48,781 nt of DNA from Streptomyces sp. CHD11 (GCF_018638295.1 NZ_JABTTS010000009.1:1-48781); one strand, 5' to 3'; positions 1 through 8,457 are shown, counted from the first letter of the stretch. Notes: generated by a model not told the origin, from the letters alone. Numbers and translations: made by a program.

Positions 1-132
1 CGGGCCGACGTCTTTTGTTACGTCGAGGTCGAGTACAACCGCAGTCGGCTCCGTCGGCACCCCGACTACGGCTACGTCACCCCGCTCGAAACGAGATCCC
101 TGCTCAGGCAGAACCTCGCCCCGGCGGCGTAA
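1..132 (+). CDS. IS3-family transposase OrfB, C-terminal end (runs off window edge)
   Basis: Frame 1 is open from the first base to a TAA at 130-132. It reads VFCYVEVEYNRSRLRRHPDY then GYVTPLE, which is the C-terminal signature of IS3-family integrase-core transposases (consensus of the type Y-x-E-x-x-YN-R-x-R-x-H-x-x-L-G-Y-x-x-P). Only about 43 residues are in the window, so whether the element is intact cannot be judged. The stretch at about 141-167 just after the stop has the look of an IS3 terminal repeat, but the other end is outside. Basis: motif recognition plus family knowledge. Confidence 0.75.
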   Translation, partial: RADVFCYVEVEYNRSRLRRHPDYGYVTPLETRSLLRQNLAPAA

Positions 133-302
133 ACACCCGCTGTCCAGCACGCGGGGGGAACTTCAGAGCGCGGGCGGAGTTGTCGGTCAGTTTGGGCTGC
201 CATGACCGCCACACTGGCCGGGCAGTGTGAGCGCGCTGTGACGGCGATATACGGATCAGGTGTTCTCAGCCCGCGCCCCCGGCCGCATGACGCGCTCACG
301 CG

Positions 303-488
303 GGACGTGACGCAGACATTGACGCCGGTGGCGAGCACTGGGTCCTTTACGGCTGGGCGCCTCACGACCTGCGACACAGGTTCGCCACGACCGCGCTCGG
401 CAACGGCCTGCCGCTCTTGGATGTGTCCCGGTGGCCTGGGCACAAGAGCGTCGAGGAGACGGCGGACGCGTGTCGTGATCGGGGCAGC
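303..488 (+). pseudogene. Tyrosine recombinase (phage-type integrase) remnant, catalytic Tyr lost
   Basis: Frame 3 has no start of its own but reads HDLRHRFATTALGNGLPLLD then VSRWPGHKSVEETADA. This is the catalytic C-terminal half of a tyrosine recombinase: the H-x-L-R-H box (His and second Arg) and the G-H box are intact. The position that normally holds the nucleophilic Tyr (T-A-D-x-Y) reads TADAC, so the nucleophile is Cys. The usual GHL tail after the Tyr is replaced by unrelated sequence. No N-terminal domain can be found upstream. Together with the neighbouring IS3 transposase this marks an old integration site. Inference: non-functional relic. Confidence 0.65.
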
Positions 489-822
489 GCCACTTGCCGG
501 AACGACTCGGGCCTCTCGACGTGTCAGGGTCGCAGCCGCCCGCGAGCGCGCGGCGGTCCCCACGCAGTCCGCAGCACACCCGGTCAGGACCGTCGCACCG
601 CATCACCAGCCATCGCGGAAAGGCCCGGTCAGCGGACCGGGTGCGGCAAGGAAGCCGCTGCGACACACGAAGGAGTCGCAGGCCGGACGGCATGATCGGG
701 GATCAGTCCGCCGCACACGGCGCTCCCGGCGGCCCGGGTACGGTTGTGTCGGCCCGGCCGGACTGCCGGGCGCCCGAGGGGCACCGGAACGTGACCCCGA
801 CAGCCCCCCGGTGGAGGCGGCC
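489..822. other. Intergenic remnant DNA, no gene seen
   Basis: This stretch of about 330 bases lies between the recombinase relic and the kinase-like gene. Open frames exist because of high GC, but none shows a recognisable protein sequence. A GGAGG ribosome binding site at 813-817 belongs to the next gene. Confidence 0.5.
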
Positions 823-1908
823 GTGACAGGAACCGGTCCGTCGCGCGGGGCACGGTCGGCGACTCACGGTGCCGTCTCCGCGGCCCTGGCGCGGTGCGAC
901 GACCGTGCCCTGCGCGCGCTCGTGGACCGGGCCGTGCCGGCCGGAACCGGCATCGGCGGGACATCGGCGCTGACCGAGGTCGCCGGAACCACCGTCTTCG
1001 TGAAGCGGGTCCCCCTCACCGGCCTGGAGCTGCGGCCGGAGCATGTCCGGTCCACCGCGAACCTGTTCGAGCTTCCGGTCTTCTGCCACTACGGCGTCGG
1101 CGCCCTCGGCGGGCCCGGTTTCGGGGCCTGGCGGGAACTCGCCGTCCACACCATGACGACGGACTGGGTGCTCTCGGGGGAGCACGAGGGCTTCCCCCTG
1201 ATGTACCACTGGCGGGTGCTGCCGGGCCCGGCGCCGCTGCCGGAGGAACTCGCCGACGTCGAACGGGCCGTCGCCTACTGGGGCGGCGGCTCACAGGTAC
1301 GCCGCCGGATCCGGGCGCTCGAGGAGTCACCGGCCGGTGTCGCGCTGTTCCTGGAGTACATCCCGCAGACCCTGCACCAGTGGCTCGGCGACCGGATCGA
1401 GGCGGGGGGTGAGGTCGCCGGGCGGGCCTGCGCCATGGTGGAGAGAGGTCTGGAGGACGGCATCTCGTTCATGAACAGCCGCGGACTGCTGCACTTCGAC
1501 GCGCACTTCGAGAACATCCTCACCGACGGCCGTCGCCTCTACTTCGCGGACTACGGACTCGCCGTCTCCTCCGGGTTCGAGCTCTCCGCCGAGGAAGCCG
1601 CCTTCTTCGGCCGGCATCGGACCTACGACCGCTGCTACACCGCCGCCTACCTGGTGAACTGGCTCGTCACCGCGCTGTACGGGTACCGCAGGCAGGACCG
1701 GGAGGGCCGCCGTGCGCTGGTGCGCGCCTACGCGGAGGGCGAGCGCCCCACGGGCGTCCCGGACGCGATCGCGGCGGTCCTCACCCGTCACGCACCGGTC
1801 GCGGCCGTGATCTCCGACTTCAACCGCGCCTTCCAGGACCGGAGCAGGCGGACCCCGTACCCGCTGGAGGAGATCCGGCGGCTGGGCGTCACGGCGGGCG
1901 GACCGTGA
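823..1908 (+). CDS. Protein-kinase-fold / phosphotransferase-like protein
   Basis: The 361-residue protein has a kinase-type core: a VFVK lysine at residue 61, a catalytic loop HFDAHFEN at about residues 224-231 (H-x-D-x-x-x-x-N pattern), and a metal-binding FADYG at 241-245 where protein kinases have DFG. A long 120-residue N-lobe separates the lysine from the loop. The frame stays open far upstream to 202, but the start is set at GTG 823 because GGAGG at 813-817 sits 5 nt before it and the upstream part overlaps the recombinase relic. No membrane segment is visible. Substrate unknown; aminoglycoside phosphotransferase-like or lanthipeptide/lipid kinase-like roles cannot be separated from sequence alone. 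Confidence 0.8.
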   Translation: MTGTGPSRGARSATHGAVSAALARCDDRALRALVDRAVPAGTGIGGTSALTEVAGTTVFVKRVPLTGLELRPEHVRSTANLFELPVFCHYGVGALGGPGFGAWRELAVHTMTTDWVLSGEHEGFPLMYHWRVLPGPAPLPEELADVERAVAYWGGGSQVRRRIRALEESPAGVALFLEYIPQTLHQWLGDRIEAGGEVAGRACAMVERGLEDGISFMNSRGLLHFDAHFENILTDGRRLYFADYGLAVSSGFELSAEEAAFFGRHRTYDRCYTAAYLVNWLVTALYGYRRQDREGRRALVRAYAEGERPTGVPDAIAAVLTRHAPVAAVISDFNRAFQDRSRRTPYPLEEIRRLGVTAGGP

Positions 1909-2005
1909 GAATCCCGTCCCGGCCAGGAGCGCAGGGGCACAGGAGCCCGGCGGTGCGGGCCGCACACGGCTGCGGTGGCGGCGCCGGCCGTGGAATGCTG
2001 GACGG

Positions 2006-2428
2006 ATGGAGCTGGAGGATCTGGTGCGGTTGCGGCGGGCCCGGGACCGGATGGAGCGGGAGTACGCCGAGCCTCTCGACGTGACGGAGCTGGCGCGGAC
2101 CGCGCTGATGTCGCCCGGCCACTTCCAGCGCAGCTTCCGCGCGGCGTACGGGCAGACCCCGTACGCCTATCTCATGACCCGGCGCGTCGAGCGCGCCAAG
2201 GCGCTGCTGCGGCGGGGCGATCTCACGGTGACGGAGGTGTGCATGGCGGTCGGCTGCACCTCGCTCGGTTCGTTCAGCTCGCGCTTCACCGAGCTGGTCG
2301 GGGAGACGCCGAGCGCCTACCGGGCCCGCTCGCACGAGGAGAGCGCGGTGATCCCGCCGTGTGCGGCACGGTTGTACACCCGTCCGGTTCGGGGCAGACC
2401 CCGGGCCGATCCCGGTGAAATCTTCTAG
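2006..2428 (+). CDS. Short AraC-family transcriptional regulator
   Basis: A 140-residue protein that is almost entirely an AraC/XylS DNA-binding domain. The first helix-turn-helix is around LDVTELARTALMSPGHFQRS (about residues 24-43) and the second around LTVTEVCMAVGCTSLGSFSS (about 73-92), followed by the family's F-T-x-x-x-G-x-T-P-S-x-Y-R segment. There is no effector-binding N-terminal domain, so any ligand response must come from elsewhere. It ends 9 nt before a VOC-family gene on the same strand. AraC-only regulators paired with a glyoxalase-fold gene are a frequent arrangement in actinomycetes; inference: it controls the VOC pair. Confidence 0.88.
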   Translation: MELEDLVRLRRARDRMEREYAEPLDVTELARTALMSPGHFQRSFRAAYGQTPYAYLMTRRVERAKALLRRGDLTVTEVCMAVGCTSLGSFSSRFTELVGETPSAYRARSHEESAVIPPCAARLYTRPVRGRPRADPGEIF

Positions 2429-2437
2429 CGTGGGCGC

Positions 2438-2860
2438 ATGGACACAACGGACGCCAGACTCGCCCAGTGCTTCATCGCCGTCGACGACCATGACAAGGCG
2501 CTGGCCTTCTACCGCGATGTGCTGGGCCTCGAGGTGCGGGGCGACGTGGGTTTCGAGGGGATGCGGTGGGTGACGGTCGCCTCGCCGGAGCAGGACGTGG
2601 AGATCGTGCTGGAGCCCCCCGCCGCGAACCCGGACGCCTCTCCCGGTGACAAGCAGGCGATGGCGGAGCTGCTGGCCAAGGGCATGCTGCGGGGGGTCAA
2701 CTTCACCACCACGGACTGTGACGCCCTCTTCGAGCGGGTGCGGGCGGCGGGGGTGGACGTGATCCAGGAGCCGGTGGACCAGCCGTACGGAGTGCGGGAC
2801 TGCGCGTTCCGCGACCCGGCGGGGAACATGCTGCGCTTCATGGAACGTCACGGGCGGTGA
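2438..2860 (+). CDS. VOC (glyoxalase/bleomycin-resistance fold) family protein
   Basis: A 140-residue single VOC domain. It opens with the usual first beta strand (QCFIAVDDHDKALAFYRDVL) and closes with the metal-site strand DCAFRDPAGNMLRFMER, which carries the conserved D-P-x-G-N-x-x-x-F and a likely metal-ligand region. Members bind a divalent metal and act as lyases, dioxygenases or antibiotic-binding proteins; the substrate cannot be told. It starts 9 nt after the AraC regulator and its stop overlaps the next gene's GTG by four bases (GTGA at 2857-2860), which indicates translational coupling. Confidence 0.88.
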   Translation: MDTTDARLAQCFIAVDDHDKALAFYRDVLGLEVRGDVGFEGMRWVTVASPEQDVEIVLEPPAANPDASPGDKQAMAELLAKGMLRGVNFTTTDCDALFERVRAAGVDVIQEPVDQPYGVRDCAFRDPAGNMLRFMERHGR

Positions 2861-3606
2861 GCGTCCGCTGGACCTACGCCCTCATCGACCGGCCCGGCAC
2901 GGCGGCCGAGCGGGCCGGCGCGTTCTGGGCCGCCGTGACGGAGGCCCGGCCGTCCGGACCGAGCGGGGACGACGAGGAGTTCGTGACCCTGTCGGTGGCG
3001 GGCACCGACGCCTGTGCGGGGGTGCAGCGGCTCGTCTCGGGCGAGGGCGGTACGCATCTGGACTTCTCCGTCGACGACGTCCCGGGGTTCGTCGCGGCGG
3101 CCCGGCGGCTGGGGGCGGGGACGGTCGCGGAGCACGAGGGGTGGACCGTGCTGCGTTCACCGGCCGGGCAGCCGTTCTGTGCGATCCCCTGGCACGGGGA
3201 GTCGGTGAGGCCGCCCGTCGTGCACGGCAGCAGGCTGGACCAGGTGTGCCTCGATGTCCCGCCGTCCCCCTACGACGCGGAAGTCGCCTTCTGGAGCGGG
3301 CTGCTGACCGGCTGGCGTTCCGTGCCCGGCTCGCGCCCGGAGTTCCATGTGATCCAGCCCCCGGCCGGGCTGCCGCTGCGCATCCTGCTCCAGCGGATCG
3401 GGGAGGACCGGCCCGTCTTCGCCCATCCGGACCTGGCCTGTGCCGACATCACCGCGACCCGGGCGCGGCACGAGGGGTACGGGGCCGTGTTCGTGGCGGA
3501 GTTCGGCCACTGGACGGTGATGCGGGACCCGACGGGTGGTGTCTACTGCCTGACCGGCCGCGATCCCGGGACGGGGCTGCGCGCCACCGGGCCGGTCACG
3601 TCATAG
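2857..3606 (+). CDS. Two-domain VOC family protein
   Basis: A 249-residue protein built of two degenerate VOC repeats. Repeat 1 ends at about residue 110 (WTVLRSPAGQPFCAIPW) and repeat 2 ends near residue 235 (HWTVMRDPTGGVYCLTGRDP). It has the (W)TV-x-R-(D/S)P-x-G motif at the end of both halves, typical of the glyoxalase-like domain family of actinomycetes. It is coupled to the preceding VOC gene through a GTGA overlap. No secretion signal is present. The specific reaction is unknown. Confidence 0.85.
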   Translation: MSVRWTYALIDRPGTAAERAGAFWAAVTEARPSGPSGDDEEFVTLSVAGTDACAGVQRLVSGEGGTHLDFSVDDVPGFVAAARRLGAGTVAEHEGWTVLRSPAGQPFCAIPWHGESVRPPVVHGSRLDQVCLDVPPSPYDAEVAFWSGLLTGWRSVPGSRPEFHVIQPPAGLPLRILLQRIGEDRPVFAHPDLACADITATRARHEGYGAVFVAEFGHWTVMRDPTGGVYCLTGRDPGTGLRATGPVTS

Positions 3607-3785
3607 GCGGGGAGGCGGGCGGCGGCCGCACCGCCGTCCCGGGCGTCCGGCGTCCTGCGGCGCCCGGTGCCCGCCGGATCGCCCGGGGGGCGGGCGCTGT
3701 CGCTGGTGAGTGAGGTCGGGGGCCGGCCACGGCGGCCGGGGCCGGACGTCCCTTTCCCGGCGGAGCCGGGGAGCACGGCAGGGGG

Positions 3786-4427
3786 TCATTCCGCCACGCC
3801 GGCCTCCGGGCCCGTCCGGGGTTCGCGCCACATGGGCCACATGCGCGGGCCGTCCGGGAGGGCCAGCGGCTCTCCCGCGGCGAAACCGAGGCGTTCGTAG
3901 AGCACCCGGCTGCGCTCGCTGCTCGCCTCCAGATAAGCCGCCCGCCCCTCCCTGTCGCAGCGGTCGAGGACGGAGCCGATCAGTCCGGTGCCCAGTCCCT
4001 CGCCCTGACGGCCGGGGACGACGCCGATCATCCACAGGTACTCGTGCGCCCGGTCCGAAGGGTGGATGCCGGCGGTGAGCCGGCCGATCAGCTCCACGCG
4101 CTCGTTGCCGGGGTCGACGGCCTGACGGATCCGCGCGAACCCGTCGTCGTCCGCCCCATCCTCCCCGTGCGTGTCGTCGTCGCCGGGGCCGTCCGCGGGG
4201 ACGGACAGCCACAGGGCGCAGGCCGAGCCGTCCTCGGTGATGTCGATGCGTCCGTCGGCGAGGACCACGTCGGTGAAGGCCGCCATGAGCCGGTGGTGGG
4301 TCGTCCGGCGGTACTCCCGGCCGGGGAAGACCCAGCCGCTGACCGGGTCGTCCTGGAACGCCTCGTCCAGGAGACGGACTATCCGCTCCCGGTCGTCGTC
4401 CCCAGCCGTCCGGATCACCACACCCAT
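3786..4427 (-). CDS. GNAT-family N-acetyltransferase
   Basis: A 213-residue GNAT protein. It begins MGVVIRTAGDDDRERIVRLL, a normal first strand and helix, and carries the acetyl-CoA loop in IGVVPGRQGEGLGTGLIGSV (Q/R-x-x-G-x-G-x-G pattern) and the family end motif SSERSRVLYERLGF. ATG 4427 was chosen because AGGGG lies about 6 nt upstream; a TTG at 4445 would add six residues without a better ribosome site. The acidic stretch GPGDDDTHGEDGADDDGF is an insertion. It is convergent with the VOC genes. The acetyl acceptor is unknown. Confidence 0.87.
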   Translation of the reverse strand: MGVVIRTAGDDDRERIVRLLDEAFQDDPVSGWVFPGREYRRTTHHRLMAAFTDVVLADGRIDITEDGSACALWLSVPADGPGDDDTHGEDGADDDGFARIRQAVDPGNERVELIGRLTAGIHPSDRAHEYLWMIGVVPGRQGEGLGTGLIGSVLDRCDREGRAAYLEASSERSRVLYERLGFAAGEPLALPDGPRMWPMWREPRTGPEAGVAE

Positions 4428-4618
4428 GTCCGTCCCCTCGCCCAACCGTCGCTGCCCGTACGGACGTTGAGCCTATCGGGGGACACCCGCCGAAGGGGCG
4501 GGCCCCGCACATCGTGGGGAAGTGCGGGACCCGCCGGGCCGGATCCACCGTGCCGTGCGGAGTCAGGAACCGCAGGGCACCGGGTGGTTCCGGAGCCACG
4601 GGGACGGCCGGCGGGCCG

Positions 4619-5728
4619 TCAGGTGCTGCGCCGTGTCACGAACTCGGCCAGGGCCAGCAGCCCGCCCGCGGCCTCCGGGTCCGGCACGGCGCGGGCGACC
4701 TCCTGCATCGCCCGGGCCATCCGGTCGGCCGCCTGGGTCTGCGCCCAGTCCCGGCCGCCCGCCCGCTCCACGGTCCGGGCGATGTGCTCCAGGTCCTCCT
4801 TCCGGTGCGGTGCCGCGTACGCCGCGGCGAGTTCGGCGGCGGCGGGGGTGCCGGAGGTGAGGGCCGCCACCACCGGCAGGGACTTCTTGCGGGCGGCCAG
4901 GTCCGCACCGGCCGGTTTGCCGGTGCGGCGCGGATCGCCCCATATGCCGATCACGTCGTCGATCAGCTGGAAGGCCAGCCCGGCCTCCCTGCCGAACGCG
5001 TCCAGTGCCGCCACCTCCGCCTCCCCGGCACCCGCGTACAGCGCGCCGACCGCACAGGCGCAGCCGAGCAGCGCACCGGTCTTGGCCTCGGCCATGGCGA
5101 GCGTCTCGGCGAGGGTGACCTCTCCGGGGGCACGCCGCTCCATGTCCGTGTCCGCGTGCTGTCCCGCGCAGAGCTCGATCACGCAGTCGGCGAGCCGGAC
5201 CGACGCGGCACGCGACACCGGGCGGGCGTCCTCGGCGAGCAGACGCAGGGCGAGCGCCTGGAGGGCGTCCCCCGCGAGGATCGCGTCGGCGTCCCCGAAC
5301 ACCGCCCACGCGGTCGGCCGGTGCCGGCGGGTGGTGTCCCGGTCCATCACGTCGTCGTGCAACAGCGTGAAGTTGTGTACCAGTTCCACGGCCGCCGCCG
5401 CCCGTACGGCCGCCGCCCGGGCGGTGGGCCCGCCCACCGCGGAGGCCGCGGCGAGCACCAGCGCGGGGCGGATCGCCTTGCCCGACCCGGCCTGTGCCGG
5501 GGTGCCGTCCGCGTTCTCCCAGCCGAAGTGGTAGAGCGCGATCCGGCGCATCGGGGCGGGCAGCGAGTCGAGAGCGGCCCGCAGCACCGGGTCGACCGCG
5601 CCCCGGGCCCGCTCCAGCAGCATCGTCGCCTCGTGCCCGTCTCCGGGGCGCTGCTCCGGCACCACGGGGCCGCCGGCCGTACGCTCCGCCGTACGGCCCG
5701 TCTGCGGCTCCGTGATGGACTCCGTCAT
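4619..5728 (-). CDS. Polyprenyl (isoprenyl) diphosphate synthase, probable encapsulin cargo
   Basis: A 369-residue trans-prenyltransferase that condenses isopentenyl diphosphate with allylic diphosphates. Visible features: GKAIRP at 83-88, first aspartate-rich motif DDVMD at 125-129, KTG at about 216-218, and the second motif FQLIDDVIGIWGD with DDVIG at 257-261, so the fifth position is Gly rather than Asp, as in one actinobacterial subgroup. About 45 N-terminal residues rich in T, E, P and G precede the folded domain and look disordered. ATG 5728 has AGGGGGAAG just upstream. It lies 133 nt downstream of the family 2B encapsulin gene on the same strand, which suggests it is the encapsulated enzyme. 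Product chain length cannot be assigned by eye. Confidence 0.9.
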   Translation of the reverse strand: MTESITEPQTGRTAERTAGGPVVPEQRPGDGHEATMLLERARGAVDPVLRAALDSLPAPMRRIALYHFGWENADGTPAQAGSGKAIRPALVLAAASAVGGPTARAAAVRAAAAVELVHNFTLLHDDVMDRDTTRRHRPTAWAVFGDADAILAGDALQALALRLLAEDARPVSRAASVRLADCVIELCAGQHADTDMERRAPGEVTLAETLAMAEAKTGALLGCACAVGALYAGAGEAEVAALDAFGREAGLAFQLIDDVIGIWGDPRRTGKPAGADLAARKKSLPVVAALTSGTPAAAELAAAYAAPHRKEDLEHIARTVERAGGRDWAQTQAADRMARAMQEVARAVPDPEAAGGLLALAEFVTRRST

Positions 5729-5861
5729 CGGCTTCCCCCTGGGAGCGACTCGGTGGAGGAGCGGAGGGATGGCGCTGCCGCACCCGTCGAGCACGTACCT
5801 CCGAGGTGTACCCGCCCCGACGGGCGGGGACACGGCATCCGGCGCGGTAGCTCGCGGAGGG

Positions 5862-7268
5862 TCACCGCCAGCGGCCGATCTCGACGTTCTCCAGCACACC
5901 GAGCGCGTCCGGTACCAGGACCGCTGCCGAGTAGTAGGCGGTGACCAGGTACTTGATGATGGCCTGTTCGTTGATGCCCATGAACCGCACCGACAGGCTC
6001 GGCTCGATCTCGTCGGGGATGCCGGTGGCCCGCAGTCCGATGACGCCCTGGTCCTGTTCGCCGGTACGCAGCGCGATGATGGAGGTGGTGCGGGCCTCGG
6101 TCACCGGGATCTTGTTGCACGGGTAGATCGGCACCCCCCGCCAGGTGGGAATGCGGTTGCCGCCCATGTCGATGGTCTCCGGGACGAGCCCCCGCTTGTT
6201 GAGCTCGCGGCCGAACGCGGCGATCGCGCGCGGGTGGGCGAGCAGCAGCCTGGTCCCGCGCCGCCTGCTGAGCAGTTCGTCCAGGTCGTCGGGGCCCGGG
6301 ACGCCGTCGTGCGGCTGGAGCCGCTGGTCGTACTCGCAGTTGTGGAGCAGTCCGAACTCGCGGTTGTTGACCAGTTCGTGCTCCTGGCGCTCCTTCAGCG
6401 CCTCGACGGTCAGCCGGATCTGCTGTTCCGTCTGGTTCATGGGCTGGTTGTAGAGGTCGGCCACCCGGGAGTGGATGCGCAGCACGGTCTGGGCGACGCT
6501 GAGTTCGTACTCGCGCGGCCTGGCCTCGTAGTCGACGAAGGTGTGCGGGATGTCCGGCTCCCCGCTGTGCCCGGCCGCCAGGTCGATCTCCTTCTCGCCG
6601 TACTTGTTGGTGCGCTCCCCGGAGATCTCACGCCGCTCGCGCAGATGCTCGCGCAGGGTGTCCGACCGCTCGGCGACCTGCTCGACGGCGTCGCGCGGCA
6701 GTACCAGCACCGTGCAGGCGGTGAGCGTGCGGGCCGTGTACTCCCAGATGGCGTCCTCTCCGAGCAGAGCCTGCTCGCCGAAGTAGGCGCCGTCGGCGAG
6801 GACTCCGAGGGACTCGTCCTGGCCGTAGGGGCCGGTGCCGACCCGCTCCACCCGGCCGTGCGCCAGCAGGTACACCTCGTCGGCGGGGCTGCCGAAGGAG
6901 GCGATCACCTGGCCCGCACCGATCTCCCGCTGCCGGCAGCGGGAGGCGAGCTCGGTCAGCACCTCTTCGTCCTCGAACGACCGCAGCACCGGCAGCTCGC
7001 CCAGCTCCGCCGGGATGATCTCGACGCGGTCGCCGGTTTTCACGAACGTCATCCGGCCATCCCCCACGGCGTACGTCAGCCGCCGGTTCACCCGGTACGT
7101 CCCACCCTGCACATCGACCCAGGGCAGCATCCGCAGCAGCCAGCGTGAGCTGATCTCCTGCATCTGCGGCACGGACTTGGTCGTGGTGGCCAGGTTCCGC
7201 GCGGCGGCCGTGCCGAGGCTCTGCTGCTGCCCGGCCTGCTCCGTACGGACCTCTTCGCCTACCGACAT
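5862..7268 (-). CDS. Family 2B encapsulin shell protein with cyclic-nucleotide-binding domain (EshA-like)
   Basis: A 468-residue protein matching the EshA/family 2B encapsulin type: HK97-fold shell protein interrupted by a cNMP-binding domain. Residues 1-90 form the N-terminal part, including [20 protein letters not shown] (41-60). Residues 92-205 are the cNMP-binding domain, with FGEQALL at 163-169. The C-terminal shell domain holds [20 protein letters not shown] (242-261) and the late [18 protein letters not shown] segment (371-388). ATG 7268 is preceded by GGGAGGG. The cassette that normally reads FGE-x-A-L-x-x-x-x-x-R is lengthened here, with the next Arg at 180, so nucleotide binding is uncertain. 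The adjacent prenyl synthase is the likely cargo. Known family: polyprenyl transferases or terpene cyclases are loaded in such shells. Confidence 0.92.
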   Translation of the reverse strand: MSVGEEVRTEQAGQQQSLGTAAARNLATTTKSVPQMQEISSRWLLRMLPWVDVQGGTYRVNRRLTYAVGDGRMTFVKTGDRVEIIPAELGELPVLRSFEDEEVLTELASRCRQREIGAGQVIASFGSPADEVYLLAHGRVERVGTGPYGQDESLGVLADGAYFGEQALLGEDAIWEYTARTLTACTVLVLPRDAVEQVAERSDTLREHLRERREISGERTNKYGEKEIDLAAGHSGEPDIPHTFVDYEARPREYELSVAQTVLRIHSRVADLYNQPMNQTEQQIRLTVEALKERQEHELVNNREFGLLHNCEYDQRLQPHDGVPGPDDLDELLSRRRGTRLLLAHPRAIAAFGRELNKRGLVPETIDMGGNRIPTWRGVPIYPCNKIPVTEARTTSIIALRTGEQDQGVIGLRATGIPDEIEPSLSVRFMGINEQAIIKYLVTAYYSAAVLVPDALGVLENVEIGRWR

Positions 7269-7562
7269 AGAGAATTGCCCTCCCCAAATGGTGATTCACG
7301 CCCGGCCGTGCCGGGCGTCGCCCTGCGTGATCAAGCCTTCCTCACGCAACGTGCCCGCGCCATTACCCGATCGAGCGGGGTTGGATCATGTGAGTGCTGG
7401 GCACACAGCGGCGCGTGTTCAACGGCGCGGCAGCGGAACGAGATTGTCCGGATCGGCTCGCACACCACCCGAACGAGTAGTTGAAGTCGCTCCTTTTAGG
7501 TAAGAGGCCTGTACCAGACGGTCGCGACCAGCGGCCGCCGACCGGTACGAAGGAGGGCGGTC

Positions 7563-8153
7563 ATGGCCCCACCCATGTCCGCGAGCGCTTTCCTGCGCGC
7601 TCTGAAGGCGGAAGGGCTCACAGTCGTCCAGGTCGGCGACTGGCGCGACCACAACCGCAACCACAAGGGCCCCTGGGGACCCGTGCACGGCGTGATGATC
7701 CACCACACGGTCACCAAGGGCAGCGCCAGGACCGTGGAGCTGTGCCGCAAGGGCTACTCGGGCCTGCCGGGTCCGCTGTGCCACGGCGTCATCACCAAGG
7801 ACGGCCGGGTGCACCTGGTCGGCTACGGCAGAGCCAACCACGCGGGGCTCGGCGACGACGACGTCCTGCGCGCGGTGATCGCGGAGAAGCGCCTGCCGGC
7901 GGACAACGAGGCGAACACCGACGGCAACCGGCACTTCTACGGCTTCGAGTGCGAGAACCTGGGCGACGGCGACGATCCCTGGCCGGCGGCCCAGCTGGAG
8001 GCGATCGAGAAGGCCGCGGCGGCGGTCTGCCGCCACCACGGCTGGAACGAGCGGTCCGTCATCGGGCACCTGGAGTGGCAGCCGGGGAAGGTGGACCCGC
8101 GCGGATTCACGATGACGTCGATGAGGAACCGCATCGGCGACCGTCTGAAGTGA
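7563..8153 (+). CDS. N-acetylmuramoyl-L-alanine amidase (amidase_2 / endolysin-like)
   Basis: A 196-residue amidase_2/PGRP-type domain that cleaves the amide between N-acetylmuramic acid and L-alanine in peptidoglycan. The zinc site is suggested by HGVMIHHTV (about residues 40-48), the middle motif GYGRANHAGLGD (about 80-91) and the C-terminal GHLEWQPGKVDPRG (about 165-178), where H and D/K would complete the site. AAGGAGGGCGGTC precedes ATG 7563. No signal peptide or membrane segment is present and the length is that of a bare catalytic domain, as in phage endolysins. It is divergent from the encapsulin gene across 294 bp. Confidence 0.85.
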   Translation: MAPPMSASAFLRALKAEGLTVVQVGDWRDHNRNHKGPWGPVHGVMIHHTVTKGSARTVELCRKGYSGLPGPLCHGVITKDGRVHLVGYGRANHAGLGDDDVLRAVIAEKRLPADNEANTDGNRHFYGFECENLGDGDDPWPAAQLEAIEKAAAAVCRHHGWNERSVIGHLEWQPGKVDPRGFTMTSMRNRIGDRLK

Positions 8154-8457
8154 GTCCCGCCGACCCGGCTCGCACCGTCTCCGCCACACCCTGCGCACAC
8201 CGCGCGGACGGCGTCGCCGTGCCCTCGCGGCCGCCGACCCGCGCGCCGCCCGCCCCGACGGCGGCGGCACGGGGTCCCCGCGGGGCACACCCGACCACGC
8301 CGGCCGCCGGCCGCCGGCCGCCGTACGGAGACGCCCCGACACCACCGCGGCTCGGTGACCCCGCGGGCGCCCGCCACCAGCGGCGGTGGCGCGGCGCGCC
8401 CGCCCGGCCGAGGCCCACCGCGGACGGTCGCCGCGGGGGCCCGGGGACAATGGAACG
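8154..8457. other. Intergenic, no gene seen
   Basis: About 300 bases of extremely GC-rich sequence with a CCGGCCG run near 8301-8322. Frames are open only because stop codons are rare at this composition. Nothing resembling a promoter or terminator with confidence. Confidence 0.5.

Noticed and set aside
202..822. Long in-frame upstream extension of the kinase-like gene
   Set aside because: The extension overlaps the recombinase relic and has no conserved sequence; GGAGG at 813-817 before GTG 823 sets the start.
4504..4528. Hairpin CCCGCAC/GTGCGGG after the prenyl synthase
   Set aside because: Short 7-bp stem with no T-tract; in GC-rich DNA such pairs are common by chance.
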